Below, piece by piece: positions 8,620 to 17,816 of a stretch of DNA of 64,000 nucleotides. This DNA comes from Marinomonas sp. SBI8L (GTDB taxonomy: Bacteria > Pseudomonadota > Gammaproteobacteria > Pseudomonadales > Marinomonadaceae). Location: the NCBI RefSeq assembly GCF_001624705.1, contig NZ_JSEO01000010.1, forward strand, positions 157,211 to 221,210. Direction: 5' to 3'. Both the position numbers and the translations under genes were made by a program. Each line of letters opens with the position of its first letter. Position 1 is the first letter of the stretch. Under the pieces are notes generated by a model, which did not search any database, was not told where the DNA came from, and saw only the letters and a program-made list of their open reading frames with translations.

Positions 8620-9132
8620 TTAACGACAAAGCTCCGCCCTAAGGCTAAAGCATCCAAAAGCCGCATATCTCGCAATGACAAAAGCCACTCGCTCATGTGA
8701 GAGATAATCAACCAGATCGGCTTCAGCTTCTTCTAAGCAAGTTAACTTGGCATCTAGTATTCGCTCATCTTTAGAGTAGGCTTTTAGAACAAATGGGCCA
8801 GAAAAATAACCTACCTTATCATCATTCAAATTTGATAGGGTCAAATCTCCAGTGTCTTCATTACTCGCATTCGCTAGTACAAATATTGGCCCATATTCCT
8901 TATAAGGACCCGATACATTAAAAGGACAATAACTTGCTAAAATTAACTTCTCTCCAGCTTTAGCACGCCTAAATACATCTCGACATGGCTCGCCACCAGA
9001 AGCCGTTATTATCTCAACCGCTTGGTTTTGATCATCCAACCCTTCAACCCTAACTTTATCTAAAAACTCAGGCTTAATTGGTTTTATTTGATACTTCATC
9101 TTTAACCACTCATCGTTGTTACTATCATTCAA
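8620..9132 (-). CDS. DUF1203 family protein
   Basis: The protein resembles the DUF1203 family: PCRDVFRRAKAGEKLILASYCPF, then GPYKEYGPIFV, then a C-terminal domain ending in FGCFSLRAEL. The function of the family is not known to me. The first ATG is 9132 (170 aa); the family usually begins nearer to MKYQIKPI, so ATG 9099 (159 aa) may be the true start, and neither has a strong ribosome site. It is a cytoplasmic soluble protein in an accessory-looking region with no evident operon partner. The family call rests on recall of the Cys-Arg and GPY motifs. Confidence 0.75.
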   Translation of the reverse strand: MNDSNNDEWLKMKYQIKPIKPEFLDKVRVEGLDDQNQAVEIITASGGEPCRDVFRRAKAGEKLILASYCPFNVSGPYKEYGPIFVLANASNEDTGDLTLSNLNDDKVGYFSGPFVLKAYSKDERILDAKLTCLEEAEADLVDYLSHERVAFVIARYAAFGCFSLRAELCR

Positions 9133-9421
9133 ACAAATAAGTGATCATTAATAACTGAGTCTTTAAGGCAAAACATCCAGATATTGTTTTTGTATTTTAG
9201 AAGCAAAATTTGACTTTATTTGACCACATAAAACTATAAATTTTGAATTTTTTGATATAAGCAGTAAGGATAGAGAGATAGTTTTGTCATTATTTTGATT
9301 GATAACAATTTAATTTATTAATAATCTCTTTTGCCAATTAAGAGTGAGTGATGAATGACAGCATTTTTGTCTCACTCTCTCCTAAATTGATTGTTAATTT
9401 TTTAAAGGATGTTTTTCAAGG

Positions 9422-11218
9422 ATGAGAAAAGCCATATTCATTGCTATGACTTTTATACTAACTGCTTGTGGAGGCAGCTCAGAAACAAATAATAATGTTT
9501 CAGGATCGAACTTCACCTTAGGCTTCTCTTCCATTAAAAGTTTTGACTTTAGCTGGCAAGTTCAAAGTGGAGCAACTCACTACAAGCTATTAGAAAATAA
9601 AGACTCTAACTCTGGCTTTATCCAAGTAGGTACTGACATTTCAAGCAATACACTAAGCTATAGCCACTTAGTACCACTCTATTCAAGAATAAATGCCCAA
9701 TATATTTTACAAAGTTGTAACGCAAGTGAGTGTATTGATTCTGACACACTATCGGTTAATAACGCCTTAACTGACAGCATTGGTTATGTAAAAGCAAGCA
9801 ATACTGATATCGACGACAATTTTGGCAAAAGCTTATCTCTATCAGGTGATGGGCTGACATTAGCTGTTGGGGCTTATGCAGAAAATAGTAGCAGCACAGA
9901 TATAAATGGAGACCAGACTGATAATACGTCAAACAACGCTGGAGCCGTCTATATCTTTGATAAAAGTTCATCTGGCAATTGGACTCAACACACTTATTTA
10001 AAAGCCAGTAACGCTGAAGCAGGAGATTTTTTTGGTTTTAGTGTAAGCCTAACAAGTGACGGTAATACACTCGCTGTTGGCGCCGTTTTAGAAGATAGCA
10101 GTTCAACAGGCATAAATAGCGACCAAATAAATAATGCCGCTATAGATTCAGGTGCCGTCTATCTTTACTCACGGGATAATAACAACGTATGGAGCCAACA
10201 AGCTTATATAAAAGCCAGCAATACAGACAGTGAAGACTATTTTGGTGAGAACCTTAAACTGTCTTCTGATGGAAGTACGTTAACTGTTAGTGCCTCTTCC
10301 GAAGACAGCAGTTCAACAGGTATTAATAATATACAAACCGATAATACAAGCTCTGATTCTGGCGCTGTTTTTGTCTTTACACGTGACTCAAATGATAACT
10401 GGAATCAGCAAGCTTACATAAAATCAAGCAACACTGGCTCAGGTGATTTATTTGGGAGCAGTGTGTCACTATCTAGCGACGGGGACTTACTAGCTGTTGG
10501 GGCTTTAGACGAAGACAGTGGTTCAACAGGCATTAATGGCGACCAAATGGATAATTCTACAGATGGATCAGGTGCCGTTTATATTTTCTCAAGAGATACT
10601 AATGCCTTATGGACACAACAAGCATATTTAAAAGCAAGCTTTAAAGATAGAATCAACCTCTTTGGAGATCATTTAGCACTTTCAGCAGATGCTAGTACAC
10701 TCGCGGTTAGCTCACCTTATGAAGATAGTGATTCAATAGGCGTTAATGGTGACCAAACGAATAAAAATGCACTTTACTCTGGTGCTGTCTATATTTTCGC
10801 AAAGGACATGAGTAATAACTGGGAACAAGAAGCCTATATAAAAGCCAGTAACACCCAAGCTGACGATCAATTTGGTTATCACCTAGACATTTCTTCAGAT
10901 GGAAATATTTTAGCTGTCTCGGCTATCAGTGAAAGCGGCAATACAGATGGGTTAAATGGAGATCAAAATGATAACTCTCAGAACAAGTCTGGTGCGGTTT
11001 ATACCTTTGTGCGAAATGGCACTGTTTGGAGTCAACAAGCTTATTTAAAAGCAAGCAATACAGATAAAGATGACAAGTTTGGAGAAGCTGTCTCTCTAGC
11101 AGCAGATGGATCAATTTTAGCTGTCGGAGCCTATTTAGAAGACAGTAATGCGATAGGCATTAATGGAGACAAAACAAAAAACAATGCCAGTGCCTCTGGT
11201 GCAGTATACTTATACTAA
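9422..11218 (+). CDS. FG-GAP repeat lipoprotein with seven tandem 70-residue repeats
   Basis: The 598-residue protein has a lipoprotein signal (FIAMTFILTAC, lipobox LTAC) followed by GGSSE, then a fibronectin-III-like segment (about 30-115). Seven repeats of about 70 residues follow, beginning near bp 9785, 9994, 10205, 10415, 10625, 10835 and 11042, a DNA period close to 210 bp. Each has KASNT-, FG-SLSLSSDG, LAVGA, DSSSTGINGDQ-DN and GAVYIFSRD modules. FG-GAP repeats form integrin-like beta-propellers; the DxNGDQxDN loop looks like a calcium-binding loop. It is probably surface-anchored, perhaps in adhesion. The ribosome site is weak. It stands alone; the downstream genes are convergent. Confidence 0.85.
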   Translation: MRKAIFIAMTFILTACGGSSETNNNVSGSNFTLGFSSIKSFDFSWQVQSGATHYKLLENKDSNSGFIQVGTDISSNTLSYSHLVPLYSRINAQYILQSCNASECIDSDTLSVNNALTDSIGYVKASNTDIDDNFGKSLSLSGDGLTLAVGAYAENSSSTDINGDQTDNTSNNAGAVYIFDKSSSGNWTQHTYLKASNAEAGDFFGFSVSLTSDGNTLAVGAVLEDSSSTGINSDQINNAAIDSGAVYLYSRDNNNVWSQQAYIKASNTDSEDYFGENLKLSSDGSTLTVSASSEDSSSTGINNIQTDNTSSDSGAVFVFTRDSNDNWNQQAYIKSSNTGSGDLFGSSVSLSSDGDLLAVGALDEDSGSTGINGDQMDNSTDGSGAVYIFSRDTNALWTQQAYLKASFKDRINLFGDHLALSADASTLAVSSPYEDSDSIGVNGDQTNKNALYSGAVYIFAKDMSNNWEQEAYIKASNTQADDQFGYHLDISSDGNILAVSAISESGNTDGLNGDQNDNSQNKSGAVYTFVRNGTVWSQQAYLKASNTDKDDKFGEAVSLAADGSILAVGAYLEDSNAIGINGDKTKNNASASGAVYLY

Positions 11219-11299
11219 AGAGGTAAAATTAATCCGAAATTAGTGAAGGTAAACTCACTCTAAAAGCTTTCTTAATCGTGTTATTTACATAACCTTCAC

Positions 11300-11439
11300 T
11301 AGGACTAACTTATCAAAACGAGAAGATTAGGGAGAACCTTATCAATTGAATAAGGATTAAGTTTCGACCCAATCCATAAATCTAGAGACATTTCCACACA
11401 CTGAGGCGGGAGGACTTATTCGCAGCGTCCTTAGTCCTA
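11300..11439. repeat. Dispersed intergenic repeat, copy B (about 140 bp, inverted relative to copy A)
   Basis: The ends form a nine-base perfect inverted repeat, TAGGACTAA at 11300-11308 and TTAGTCCTA at 11431-11439. Read on the minus strand, 11439-11331 aligns with 7317-7421 of copy A, including GCGAATAAGTCCTCCCGCC, CTAGATTTATGG, AACTTAAT and TTCTC in the same order. It lies between convergent genes and has no coding potential. Confidence 0.6.
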
Positions 11440-11483
11440 TGTCACTAAAAATGTGATAGAGCCTAAAAATTAAAGAAAACCTG

Positions 11484-12242
11484 TTACACCCAACCTAAAA
11501 TTCTATCTTTAATCTTAGCTCTAAAACTTGCTCTCACCTTATTGATAAGAGGCATGACATAAAACAAAACAAACTCATTCACTAAAAAGTGTTTAGTACT
11601 TTTTCTCAAAGACAAGTCACTTTCAAACCGACCTGTCTTAGAGCCTTGCCAAACTAAAGGCTTAACAGACCAAAAGATATTTAGTTCGACTTGCTCCCAA
11701 CAGGCAGTCACAAATGCGTCCGCTGGATAATTAAAGGCTTCTTGTCGAGCCAAATAACCTTCTATCACACCACAAAGTTTTTCCGCCGCTAAAGGGCTCA
11801 CCAAATAACCCGCCGCCCTTTTTGTGCCTTTCATTTTCACTAAGGTTTTATTTAAATACCAAATCGGCACATCATAGCTGCAATATTCAATATTGATGTA
11901 ATAATTATCTTCTCCATCCAATGCGTTTAATAAGGTTTTACAATCACGCACAATCGAGGATTTAAAAGCGGCATCATCCTCAAGCACTAAACCATGAGTA
12001 TCGCTATTCGAGATTCTTTTCAGCGCATCATAATGCTTCCAAAAGCAAGATTTCTCCGCTTTATTCCGAGATAAATGCAAATTATTAAATGGGGTATAAC
12101 AACCATGATTAAAGTCTTTTGCAGGAAATGAATCGACCCAACTTAAATTATATTCATCTTCGATTTCACAGAGCTGCCTTTGAATATTAAGCATTCGGTT
12201 TTCATACTTATCGAGGCGTTCATGGATACAATAAATATTCAT
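11484..12242 (-). CDS. Glycosyltransferase family 25 (LPS biosynthesis type)
   Basis: This 252-residue protein fits the GT25 family: N-terminal MNIYCIHERLDKYENRM, a GLVLEDDAAF acidic motif (about residues 88-97, the likely sugar-nucleotide/metal site), and a GYLVSPLAAEKL segment. GT25 enzymes transfer galactose or other sugars to lipooligosaccharide on the cytoplasmic face of the inner membrane. The open frame extends 7 codons upstream to a TTG at 12263, but ATG 12242 matches the family start. It lies 34 bp downstream of a GT90 gene on the same strand, so the two probably form an LPS/capsule-modifying operon. Confidence 0.82.
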   Translation of the reverse strand: MNIYCIHERLDKYENRMLNIQRQLCEIEDEYNLSWVDSFPAKDFNHGCYTPFNNLHLSRNKAEKSCFWKHYDALKRISNSDTHGLVLEDDAAFKSSIVRDCKTLLNALDGEDNYYINIEYCSYDVPIWYLNKTLVKMKGTKRAAGYLVSPLAAEKLCGVIEGYLARQEAFNYPADAFVTACWEQVELNIFWSVKPLVWQGSKTGRFESDLSLRKSTKHFLVNEFVLFYVMPLINKVRASFRAKIKDRILGWV

Positions 12243-12276
12243 AAAATTAAAACCTAATATCAATTTTGACTCAGCA

Positions 12277-13263
12277 CTAAAGCTGGCCAGATAATTCGAA
12301 ATAGCGCTGTAAAAGTAAAATAGAAATAGCGTCTTCCACTTTAGGGTTTTGAAACTGCGCTATAAATTGATGGGCATTTTTTATGATCATTTCAGCCTGC
12401 TCAGGATGAGCAAGGTAGTAATCCATTTTTTCATCAAGATCTGAATAGTCTTCTTTAAGCTCCACATAATGCACGCCAGAAACTAACGTACCTTCCATAA
12501 ACCAGGTTTCAAATTTAGGCTTAACCATGAAGCAAAGAGAGTTAGAGGACATGCTCCATTTCAAGCTAGTCGCAACATCATTGCCCTCTATAGATAGAAT
12601 GAACTTATATTGCAGCTGTTCATCAATGGTTAATTTTTCTTTCTGCCAAACCACATCCTCGGTTGGTTTATTAGTTTGCCCAATCTCGCATCTAGGATGA
12701 TCATGAAACGCCCTCATAAACTCTCTACGATGCTCTTGATAAGCGGCACCGCGCCAAACTAGCATGTCTTTTTTCTGGCGAAATGAGTAGGGATCATCAA
12801 CAAACTGGAAATGCCTATGCTTATCTAGATTCATCAAAATGGCATGCTTATTATCCCCTTCAATAGGCCTAGCTTTAACGATATAAGGATAATCTTCTAA
12901 ATACGTCTCATCGCCAAACCTATGATTAAACTTCAGATCACTCGAAAAATAATAAAGGTACTGCTTTAGGTCGTAATAATAAGCGCTCGGTTTTTCTTTT
13001 TTGAAATCACCAATCAACTTAGCATTATCAGGAGTAATAAAAGGTGTATTTTGTTTTAGATAATAACGAATACGCCTTTCAACCGTCTGAGTATTAGCAT
13101 CACTTATTGCCATTAAACGCTTCTTTCTTTTTTTAAAGAAGTAGCAAGGAATGGATAGCCTTATAAAAGCCCCAGTATAAAACATCAGTTTAGATGTTTT
13201 ATTATAAGAAGATGAAAAAAACATAAGTACCCAGAGAATAAATTTTATTGAAGCAGAATTCAT
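12277..13263 (-). CDS. Glycosyltransferase family 90 (CAP10/LpsA-like)
   Basis: The 328-residue protein resembles CAP10/LpsA-type glycosyltransferases that modify LPS or capsule: DMLVWRGAAYQEHRREFM, LTIDEQLQYKFILSIEGNDVATSLKWSMSSNSLCFM, then WFMEGTLVSGVHYVELKEDYSDLDEKM. The segment KFILSIEGNDVATSLKW is the most diagnostic. ATG 13263 is preceded by AGGTGG at 7 nt, better than ATG 13290. A hydrophobic N-terminal stretch (FILWVLMFFSS) could be a membrane anchor. It is first in an operon with the GT25 gene. The sugar and acceptor cannot be predicted. The upstream 565 bp is unusually AT-rich. Confidence 0.78.
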   Translation of the reverse strand: MNSASIKFILWVLMFFSSSYNKTSKLMFYTGAFIRLSIPCYFFKKRKKRLMAISDANTQTVERRIRYYLKQNTPFITPDNAKLIGDFKKEKPSAYYYDLKQYLYYFSSDLKFNHRFGDETYLEDYPYIVKARPIEGDNKHAILMNLDKHRHFQFVDDPYSFRQKKDMLVWRGAAYQEHRREFMRAFHDHPRCEIGQTNKPTEDVVWQKEKLTIDEQLQYKFILSIEGNDVATSLKWSMSSNSLCFMVKPKFETWFMEGTLVSGVHYVELKEDYSDLDEKMDYYLAHPEQAEMIIKNAHQFIAQFQNPKVEDAISILLLQRYFELSGQL

Positions 13264-13828
13264 TTCAAAACCACCTGGATAACTTAACATACTGATTTTA
13301 AATAATTTTATTAAAAAAATGTAATCTAAAAAGAAAACAGAATACTTAACTAAACAATAAACAATGAGCCAATTAAGATATAACCCATTGAAAAATAAAG
13401 ATTTTATAAAATATCTTCATCAAAATCGAACATTAACTTTTTTTAATGTTAAGGTAAGATTAAATTTTTGTAATCTTTATAAAGCTAAAAATTAAGAATT
13501 AGCTTTATAATATTCAATTCGTTTATATTCATATTATTTTTTAATAAAAAATAAGCTATTAATGGATAGTGAATATTTTATATAAAAAGATAGTAAGTAA
13601 CTTATATAAAAAGATAAAAAAGCTAATTAGAAGTAATTAGGACCGATTAGCTATAACGGTTCACACTCGAGACTTTCGGAAAGTCTCTGATACGGGTACA
13701 AAAAATCACACCTAAAGATGCGTAAACAATCTCAATTAGGAAACTATATTCTAAAGTAATAAAGCAAACCTATTTAGCTTGTCTATACTAAGCTCTAGAC
13801 AAGCATATATTCACCTGATGGGAGACTA
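13264..13828. other. Intergenic region, AT-rich, no gene seen
   Basis: About 565 bp between divergent genes. A perfect hairpin (GAGACTTT at 13669-13676, AAAGTCTC at 13680-13687, three-base loop) lies about 140 bp before the DctP-like gene. A 14-base direct repeat, TATATAAAAAGATA, begins near 13579 and 13604. I see no credible coding frame or named regulatory motif. Confidence 0.5.
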
Positions 13829-14977
13829 ATGGATAAAACCAGACGCCTTTGGATTTCAAGGCTTATAAAAGGCAGTGGATGCGCAGCGTTATGTACAAAC
13901 CATCCTTTGCTGACAGCCATTGAGTCGAGCTCTGAAGCTGATATTGCAATTCGAAACTCCGCTGAATACATAATGACTTATGCTTCCCCCTACGCAACTG
14001 ATGCCTACAAATACTGCCCTCATATGCACCTTGAATTTAAAAAGAATATTGAAGAGATGTCTTCTGGCAGAATCTACGTTGATATCAAAGACAAAGGCAT
14101 TTTAGGAACAGGTCATGAGCTAATGGCGAAAGTGGCAAGAGGCGCTATCTCAGCAGGATTAGTCTCAGTTTCCAACTTAACACCCGCAGCCCCCGAGCTC
14201 GATATTCTTAATATTCCATTTTGGTCCGCTAAAGACCAAGCTTACTTAAACCTTGTTACCTCAAATACTTGGAAAGAGCTCATTATTGATAGAGTAAAAT
14301 CTCAAGGTAAATTAGATGTTTTATTCCATTACTTACCGGGGTCAAGAACAGCCAGCTCAACAATGAAATACGGTAAAGTCATCAGACGGCCCGACGAAGT
14401 TAAAGGCACCATCTTTCGTATACCTAATAGCAAGGCACTCAAAACCTTTTATGAACTAGCAGGCGCATCACCTGTCGATGTTGACTGGGTGAGCGTTGCT
14501 TCCATGGCCAAACATGGTCGGATTCAAGCATTAGACCCCAGCGTGATTGGCCTACATAACGGCCCTCGTGGTTTACGCCATCACGTTGGGAACATCTCAC
14601 AAATTCAAAGTGTATATGACGGTTGGATAGCAGTAGTAAGCCAACAATGGTTTAACCGCTTACCTTTAGAATTAAAACTAGCACTCAAGGATGCTTCTGA
14701 AAAAACCTTTAGAGAACATTTAAGCAGTATCAGCCAAGTAAGAGCAAACTGTACAAATAGCTTCGAAGACTTAGGCGCTAGCATTTATGTCCCCACCCAT
14801 GAAGAAAGAGAAGAATGGATTAGACGATGTGGACCGAATAACGAAACATGGACCGCAATCAAAAGAAATATATTAGGAGACGATAAAACTTTCCAAAAGC
14901 TCGTCGATGCCACAAAAACCAATAATGGTTATAGCATTACCTCTTTAAACAATTTAGAAGGTTATTCATACAGTTAA
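13829..14977 (+). CDS. TRAP-type transporter substrate-binding protein, DctP family (orphan)
   Basis: The 382-residue protein has a DctP fold: YCPHMHLEFKKNIEEMSSGRIYVDI, a GHELMAKVARGAISAGLV segment, LDILNIPFW, the ligand-carboxylate arginine region VKGTIFRIPNSK, and VYDGWIAVVSQQWFNRLP. The N terminus KTRRLWISRLIKGSGCAAL looks like a twin-arginine export signal, as in some DctP proteins. A good ribosome site (GGGAG) precedes ATG 13829. TRAP systems import organic acids using a proton or sodium gradient, but no DctQ or DctM gene is adjacent. The stop codon lies only 3 bp from a tRNA-like fragment at 14980, so lost neighbours may have been displaced. Confidence 0.85.
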   Translation: MDKTRRLWISRLIKGSGCAALCTNHPLLTAIESSSEADIAIRNSAEYIMTYASPYATDAYKYCPHMHLEFKKNIEEMSSGRIYVDIKDKGILGTGHELMAKVARGAISAGLVSVSNLTPAAPELDILNIPFWSAKDQAYLNLVTSNTWKELIIDRVKSQGKLDVLFHYLPGSRTASSTMKYGKVIRRPDEVKGTIFRIPNSKALKTFYELAGASPVDVDWVSVASMAKHGRIQALDPSVIGLHNGPRGLRHHVGNISQIQSVYDGWIAVVSQQWFNRLPLELKLALKDASEKTFREHLSSISQVRANCTNSFEDLGASIYVPTHEEREEWIRRCGPNNETWTAIKRNILGDDKTFQKLVDATKTNNGYSITSLNNLEGYSYS

Positions 14978-14979
14978 AC

Positions 14980-15023
14980 GGTAAGGCTAGGCAGATTCGA
15001 ACTTTGACCTCATCCATGTCAAA
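14980..15023 (-). repeat. Degenerate 3' half of tRNA-Val(GAC), likely att site
   Basis: This stretch matches the 3' half of the intact tRNA-Val at 23940-24016 in the same orientation: GGCTAGGCAGATTCGAACT and then GACCTCATCCATGTCAA are identical, with one substitution near the acceptor end and a small indel/substitution between the two blocks. It begins at the tRNA 3' end and stops in the anticodon arm, as expected for an attachment-site duplicate left by an element integrating at a tRNA 3' end. Confidence 0.75.
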
Positions 15024-15249
15024 GTCAATTCAGAGCCGGAATAAACCTTTGAATCTAAAGGATTTTCGAGAATTTATTTCCAATTTTTTCTAGAAATCGT
15101 GCCCTTATAAATCAAGCACTTAGATGCAGAGTAGAAAACTCGTTTCCGAAGCTTTATTCTAGTTTACATTAGCACGTGAGTAAATAAAAAATACTTTGCA
15201 CTGACGGCTTTCTATTAAGGAGAAGCCATCATTGAAACAACAAAAGAGA

Positions 15250-16836
15250 CTAAGAGCAGCTCGTAGTGTCCTTTATCACTAAAGTAGGGTTTTGGCCCAT
15301 AAGCTCATTAATTTGATAGCAAGTTATTTTATTAAGACCGCTAATATCCAACGTTTTCAACTTTTGTAATGAATATAAAGGGCTAATATCCTCAACTTCA
15401 TTGTCGCTCAAATCTAACTCTTCTAAATCAGATAACTTAGCTAATGATGAGATATCCTCGATTTGGTTGTATTTCAAATTCAATTTAGTAAGGCCTACAA
15501 GCGATTCTAAAGCACTAATATCGGTAAGATTGTTAGTAGAAACATTTAGGTTTTTTAAACCCACCATTCCTTTTAGATCATCAATGTTATCCAACTTCAT
15601 CGTATCTAAAAAAAGGGTCTCAAGTGACATTTTTGAAATATCAGACAGAGGTATATCTGAGCCATACAACTCAAGCTTAGTAACCGTGTTAAGAGTTTCT
15701 AGTTCCTGACTTCTAAAATTTGAATCTACATAATAAAGCTGCAAGCTTTCTAAAGTGTTCAAATTAGCAAGACTTGAAATATCCGTTACATCTGTTCCAT
15801 TAAGAGCTAAGTCAGTTATATTTTCCAAGCGGCTAATACGCTGAATATCAGTATTCTTCGTATAATAAAGCGTTAATTTAGTTAAGTTTTTAAGGCTCTC
15901 TAAAACGCCATAGTCAGCAAAGTCCAACTGTTCTGTTCTACTGTGACCACCGAGCCAAACTTCTTCTAGACTTGTTAAATTCGTCAAAGGGCTAAAGTCA
16001 GTAATCATATTACCGTCCAGCATGATGGCTTCTAAAGTTGGGTACAAACTTACCCACTTTAAATCGCTTAAACTTGTATTAATTAAATCAAGTGTTTTTA
16101 AATTCGGAAAAGGAGAGTCAAAGTTTGATACTAATGCAAGATTATTTACCTCACGGTCCCTTATCCCAAGAAACTCTAACGAAGGTAATTGACTTAAAAT
16201 ATACAGGTCATGGTCTGTAAGAGGGTCACCAAAATCATCACTAAAAGTACGAAGTTCGAGAAATTGCTCTATCCCTACCAAAGTATCTAAAGCTCTAAAG
16301 CCACAATCCAAAGTAATCACCTCAGACATATATACCCAGCCCTCACTCCGAAGGTAGCCATCTAAACATTGCTGCAAACCAATGCCTTTCATTCTGCCTA
16401 AGTCAGAAATTTTAGGGTTAGGTAACAAGGCAAAACTCACCTCTTCACTCGTAACAACTTTATTGTTATGAATAACATCTAATGCAAAACTAAGATTAAT
16501 TTCATGAATCGAATTTGGCAGCGTTATAGTGGCAGAAGTCTCATTCTTACCAGACTTAAAGCTTGCTTGAGGAGCGATCTTTCCAGTTTGCTTCCATTCA
16601 TACGAAAACTGATTACTTTTGATATTTCCAATAGCAGCATTCAGGTTTAAATCTAAATTTGAATAAACAGGTAATACGCTATCTATCTTTACTGTTGGAA
16701 TATCATCTAGAGGCAAATCAGTTGAACTACCAGAAGATGAGCTATCTGTCGCACTGCTGCTGGAACTATCATTTTCTGAAGAGCAGGCACTCAAAATACC
16801 AAAAACAATACAATACTGAACTAAGCGTAAAAACAT
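15250..16836 (-). CDS. Leucine-rich-repeat lipoprotein
   Basis: The protein is about 528 residues. A lipoprotein signal ends in GILSAC; a Ser-rich linker follows (about residues 20-42), then a beta-rich domain (about 50-140) and about a dozen internalin-type LRRs of about 22 residues (for example LTKLNLKYNQIEDISSLAKL and LEELDLSDNEVEDISPL). Internalin-like LRRs mediate protein-protein contact at the cell surface. ATG 16836 has AGGTG 7 nt upstream and is preferred over GTG 16845. It lies inside the tRNA-bounded island with no partner gene and may be cargo. The binding partner is unknown. Confidence 0.85.
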   Translation of the reverse strand: MFLRLVQYCIVFGILSACSSENDSSSSSATDSSSSGSSTDLPLDDIPTVKIDSVLPVYSNLDLNLNAAIGNIKSNQFSYEWKQTGKIAPQASFKSGKNETSATITLPNSIHEINLSFALDVIHNNKVVTSEEVSFALLPNPKISDLGRMKGIGLQQCLDGYLRSEGWVYMSEVITLDCGFRALDTLVGIEQFLELRTFSDDFGDPLTDHDLYILSQLPSLEFLGIRDREVNNLALVSNFDSPFPNLKTLDLINTSLSDLKWVSLYPTLEAIMLDGNMITDFSPLTNLTSLEEVWLGGHSRTEQLDFADYGVLESLKNLTKLTLYYTKNTDIQRISRLENITDLALNGTDVTDISSLANLNTLESLQLYYVDSNFRSQELETLNTVTKLELYGSDIPLSDISKMSLETLFLDTMKLDNIDDLKGMVGLKNLNVSTNNLTDISALESLVGLTKLNLKYNQIEDISSLAKLSDLEELDLSDNEVEDISPLYSLQKLKTLDISGLNKITCYQINELMGQNPTLVIKDTTSCS

Positions 16837-17413
16837 CCATGTCACCTATAACCAACGCAATATTGCGTACAAAAAACAAGGTGAGATTTTATTTTTTAAG
16901 GTGAATACGATCTATTAGAGTTGGTATTAGATTTTTTAGTATTTAGTAACACTCAAGCCTTATACAGCACACCGCACTTCTGTAGTAACGAGAATTACCT
17001 GCAAACCAAGTATAGCAATCAATCAAATGACAAACAGTATTTAGCCTGCTTGTCTAAGTAAGAAAGCGCTTTAATGTTTATCTTGCTTGGACGCTCGTTA
17101 GCCTCTGATTTTACAGCTTTTATTGAAGAAGCCCACAGCCTATTCCTACTAAACACACAGAAAATGTGGACTTTTCTTTGAGTTATTCATCTGATCACAC
17201 TCGTTTTTATTGTCTAAAAGTCACTACAAAAAATCCTTTGAGCAACTGGTATGGAAAGTTATATAAAGATAAAAAATGTCAACTTGTTAGACACTTAGCT
17301 ATTACCCAAAGCACAATGTTAAGAATAGATAACGCCCCTTGAACAACTCAAACTTCTCACCTAGCTTTTTAAGACAGCAGTAAAAACATATGAACTAAAA
17401 AAAGAGAGTTACA
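16837..17413. other. Intergenic region, no gene seen
   Basis: About 577 bp of AT-rich sequence between divergent genes. I see no long frame, RNA gene or convincing repeat. It could be decayed coding sequence. Confidence 0.4.
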
Positions 17414-17788
17414 ATGAATACTCAAAAATTACTGTCGATGACAATCAATGAGTATGAAAACTTAGAAAGCCAGATAAGTTTCATCATAAGCTCCCACGAG
17501 CCTCAAAACAGTTTAAAAAATGTTGTCATACATAATTTAAATTTTTTTGATGACTGGCTAATGAATGACATCAATGAAAGCATAAAAACAGATCAAAACT
17601 ACCTAAGATCGGTCTGGCTTCATTCTGAACTGATACATGAAGTAAAAAGCATACTAGAAGATGCTGAAAATAATTACACAGAGGCCGTGCACACCAGATT
17701 AGAAGAAAATAGTAAGTATAAAGTATTGTTTAAGAGACTATTATCGACATTAAAAAACTTGCAGGTCAGCCTAAACGACATCGAATAG
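17414..17788 (+). CDS. Hypothetical protein, 124 aa
   Basis: I do not recognise this protein. It is predicted to be almost entirely alpha-helical and soluble, with amphipathic stretches such as LLSMTINEYENLESQISFIISS and VLFKRLLSTLKNLQVSLNDIE. A GAGAG ribosome site lies a few bases before ATG 17414. It is the only plus-strand gene in the tRNA-bounded island and converges with the membrane-protein gene at 17817. Confidence 0.5.
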   Translation: MNTQKLLSMTINEYENLESQISFIISSHEPQNSLKNVVIHNLNFFDDWLMNDINESIKTDQNYLRSVWLHSELIHEVKSILEDAENNYTEAVHTRLEENSKYKVLFKRLLSTLKNLQVSLNDIE

Positions 17789-17816
17789 AATAAGTTCTAG
17801 TAGGTTAGATCCCACC

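Noticed and set aside
9780-11218. Regular repeats that might be a CRISPR-like or satellite array
   Set aside because: The 210-bp period keeps an open frame with FG-GAP protein repeats; they are coding repeats, not an array with spacers.
14980-15023. A second functional tRNA-Val
   Set aside because: Only the 3' half is present, with an indel in the arm; no D arm or 5' acceptor strand.
15401-15709. Frame antisense to the LRR lipoprotein
   Set aside because: A shadow of the repetitive LRR coding strand.
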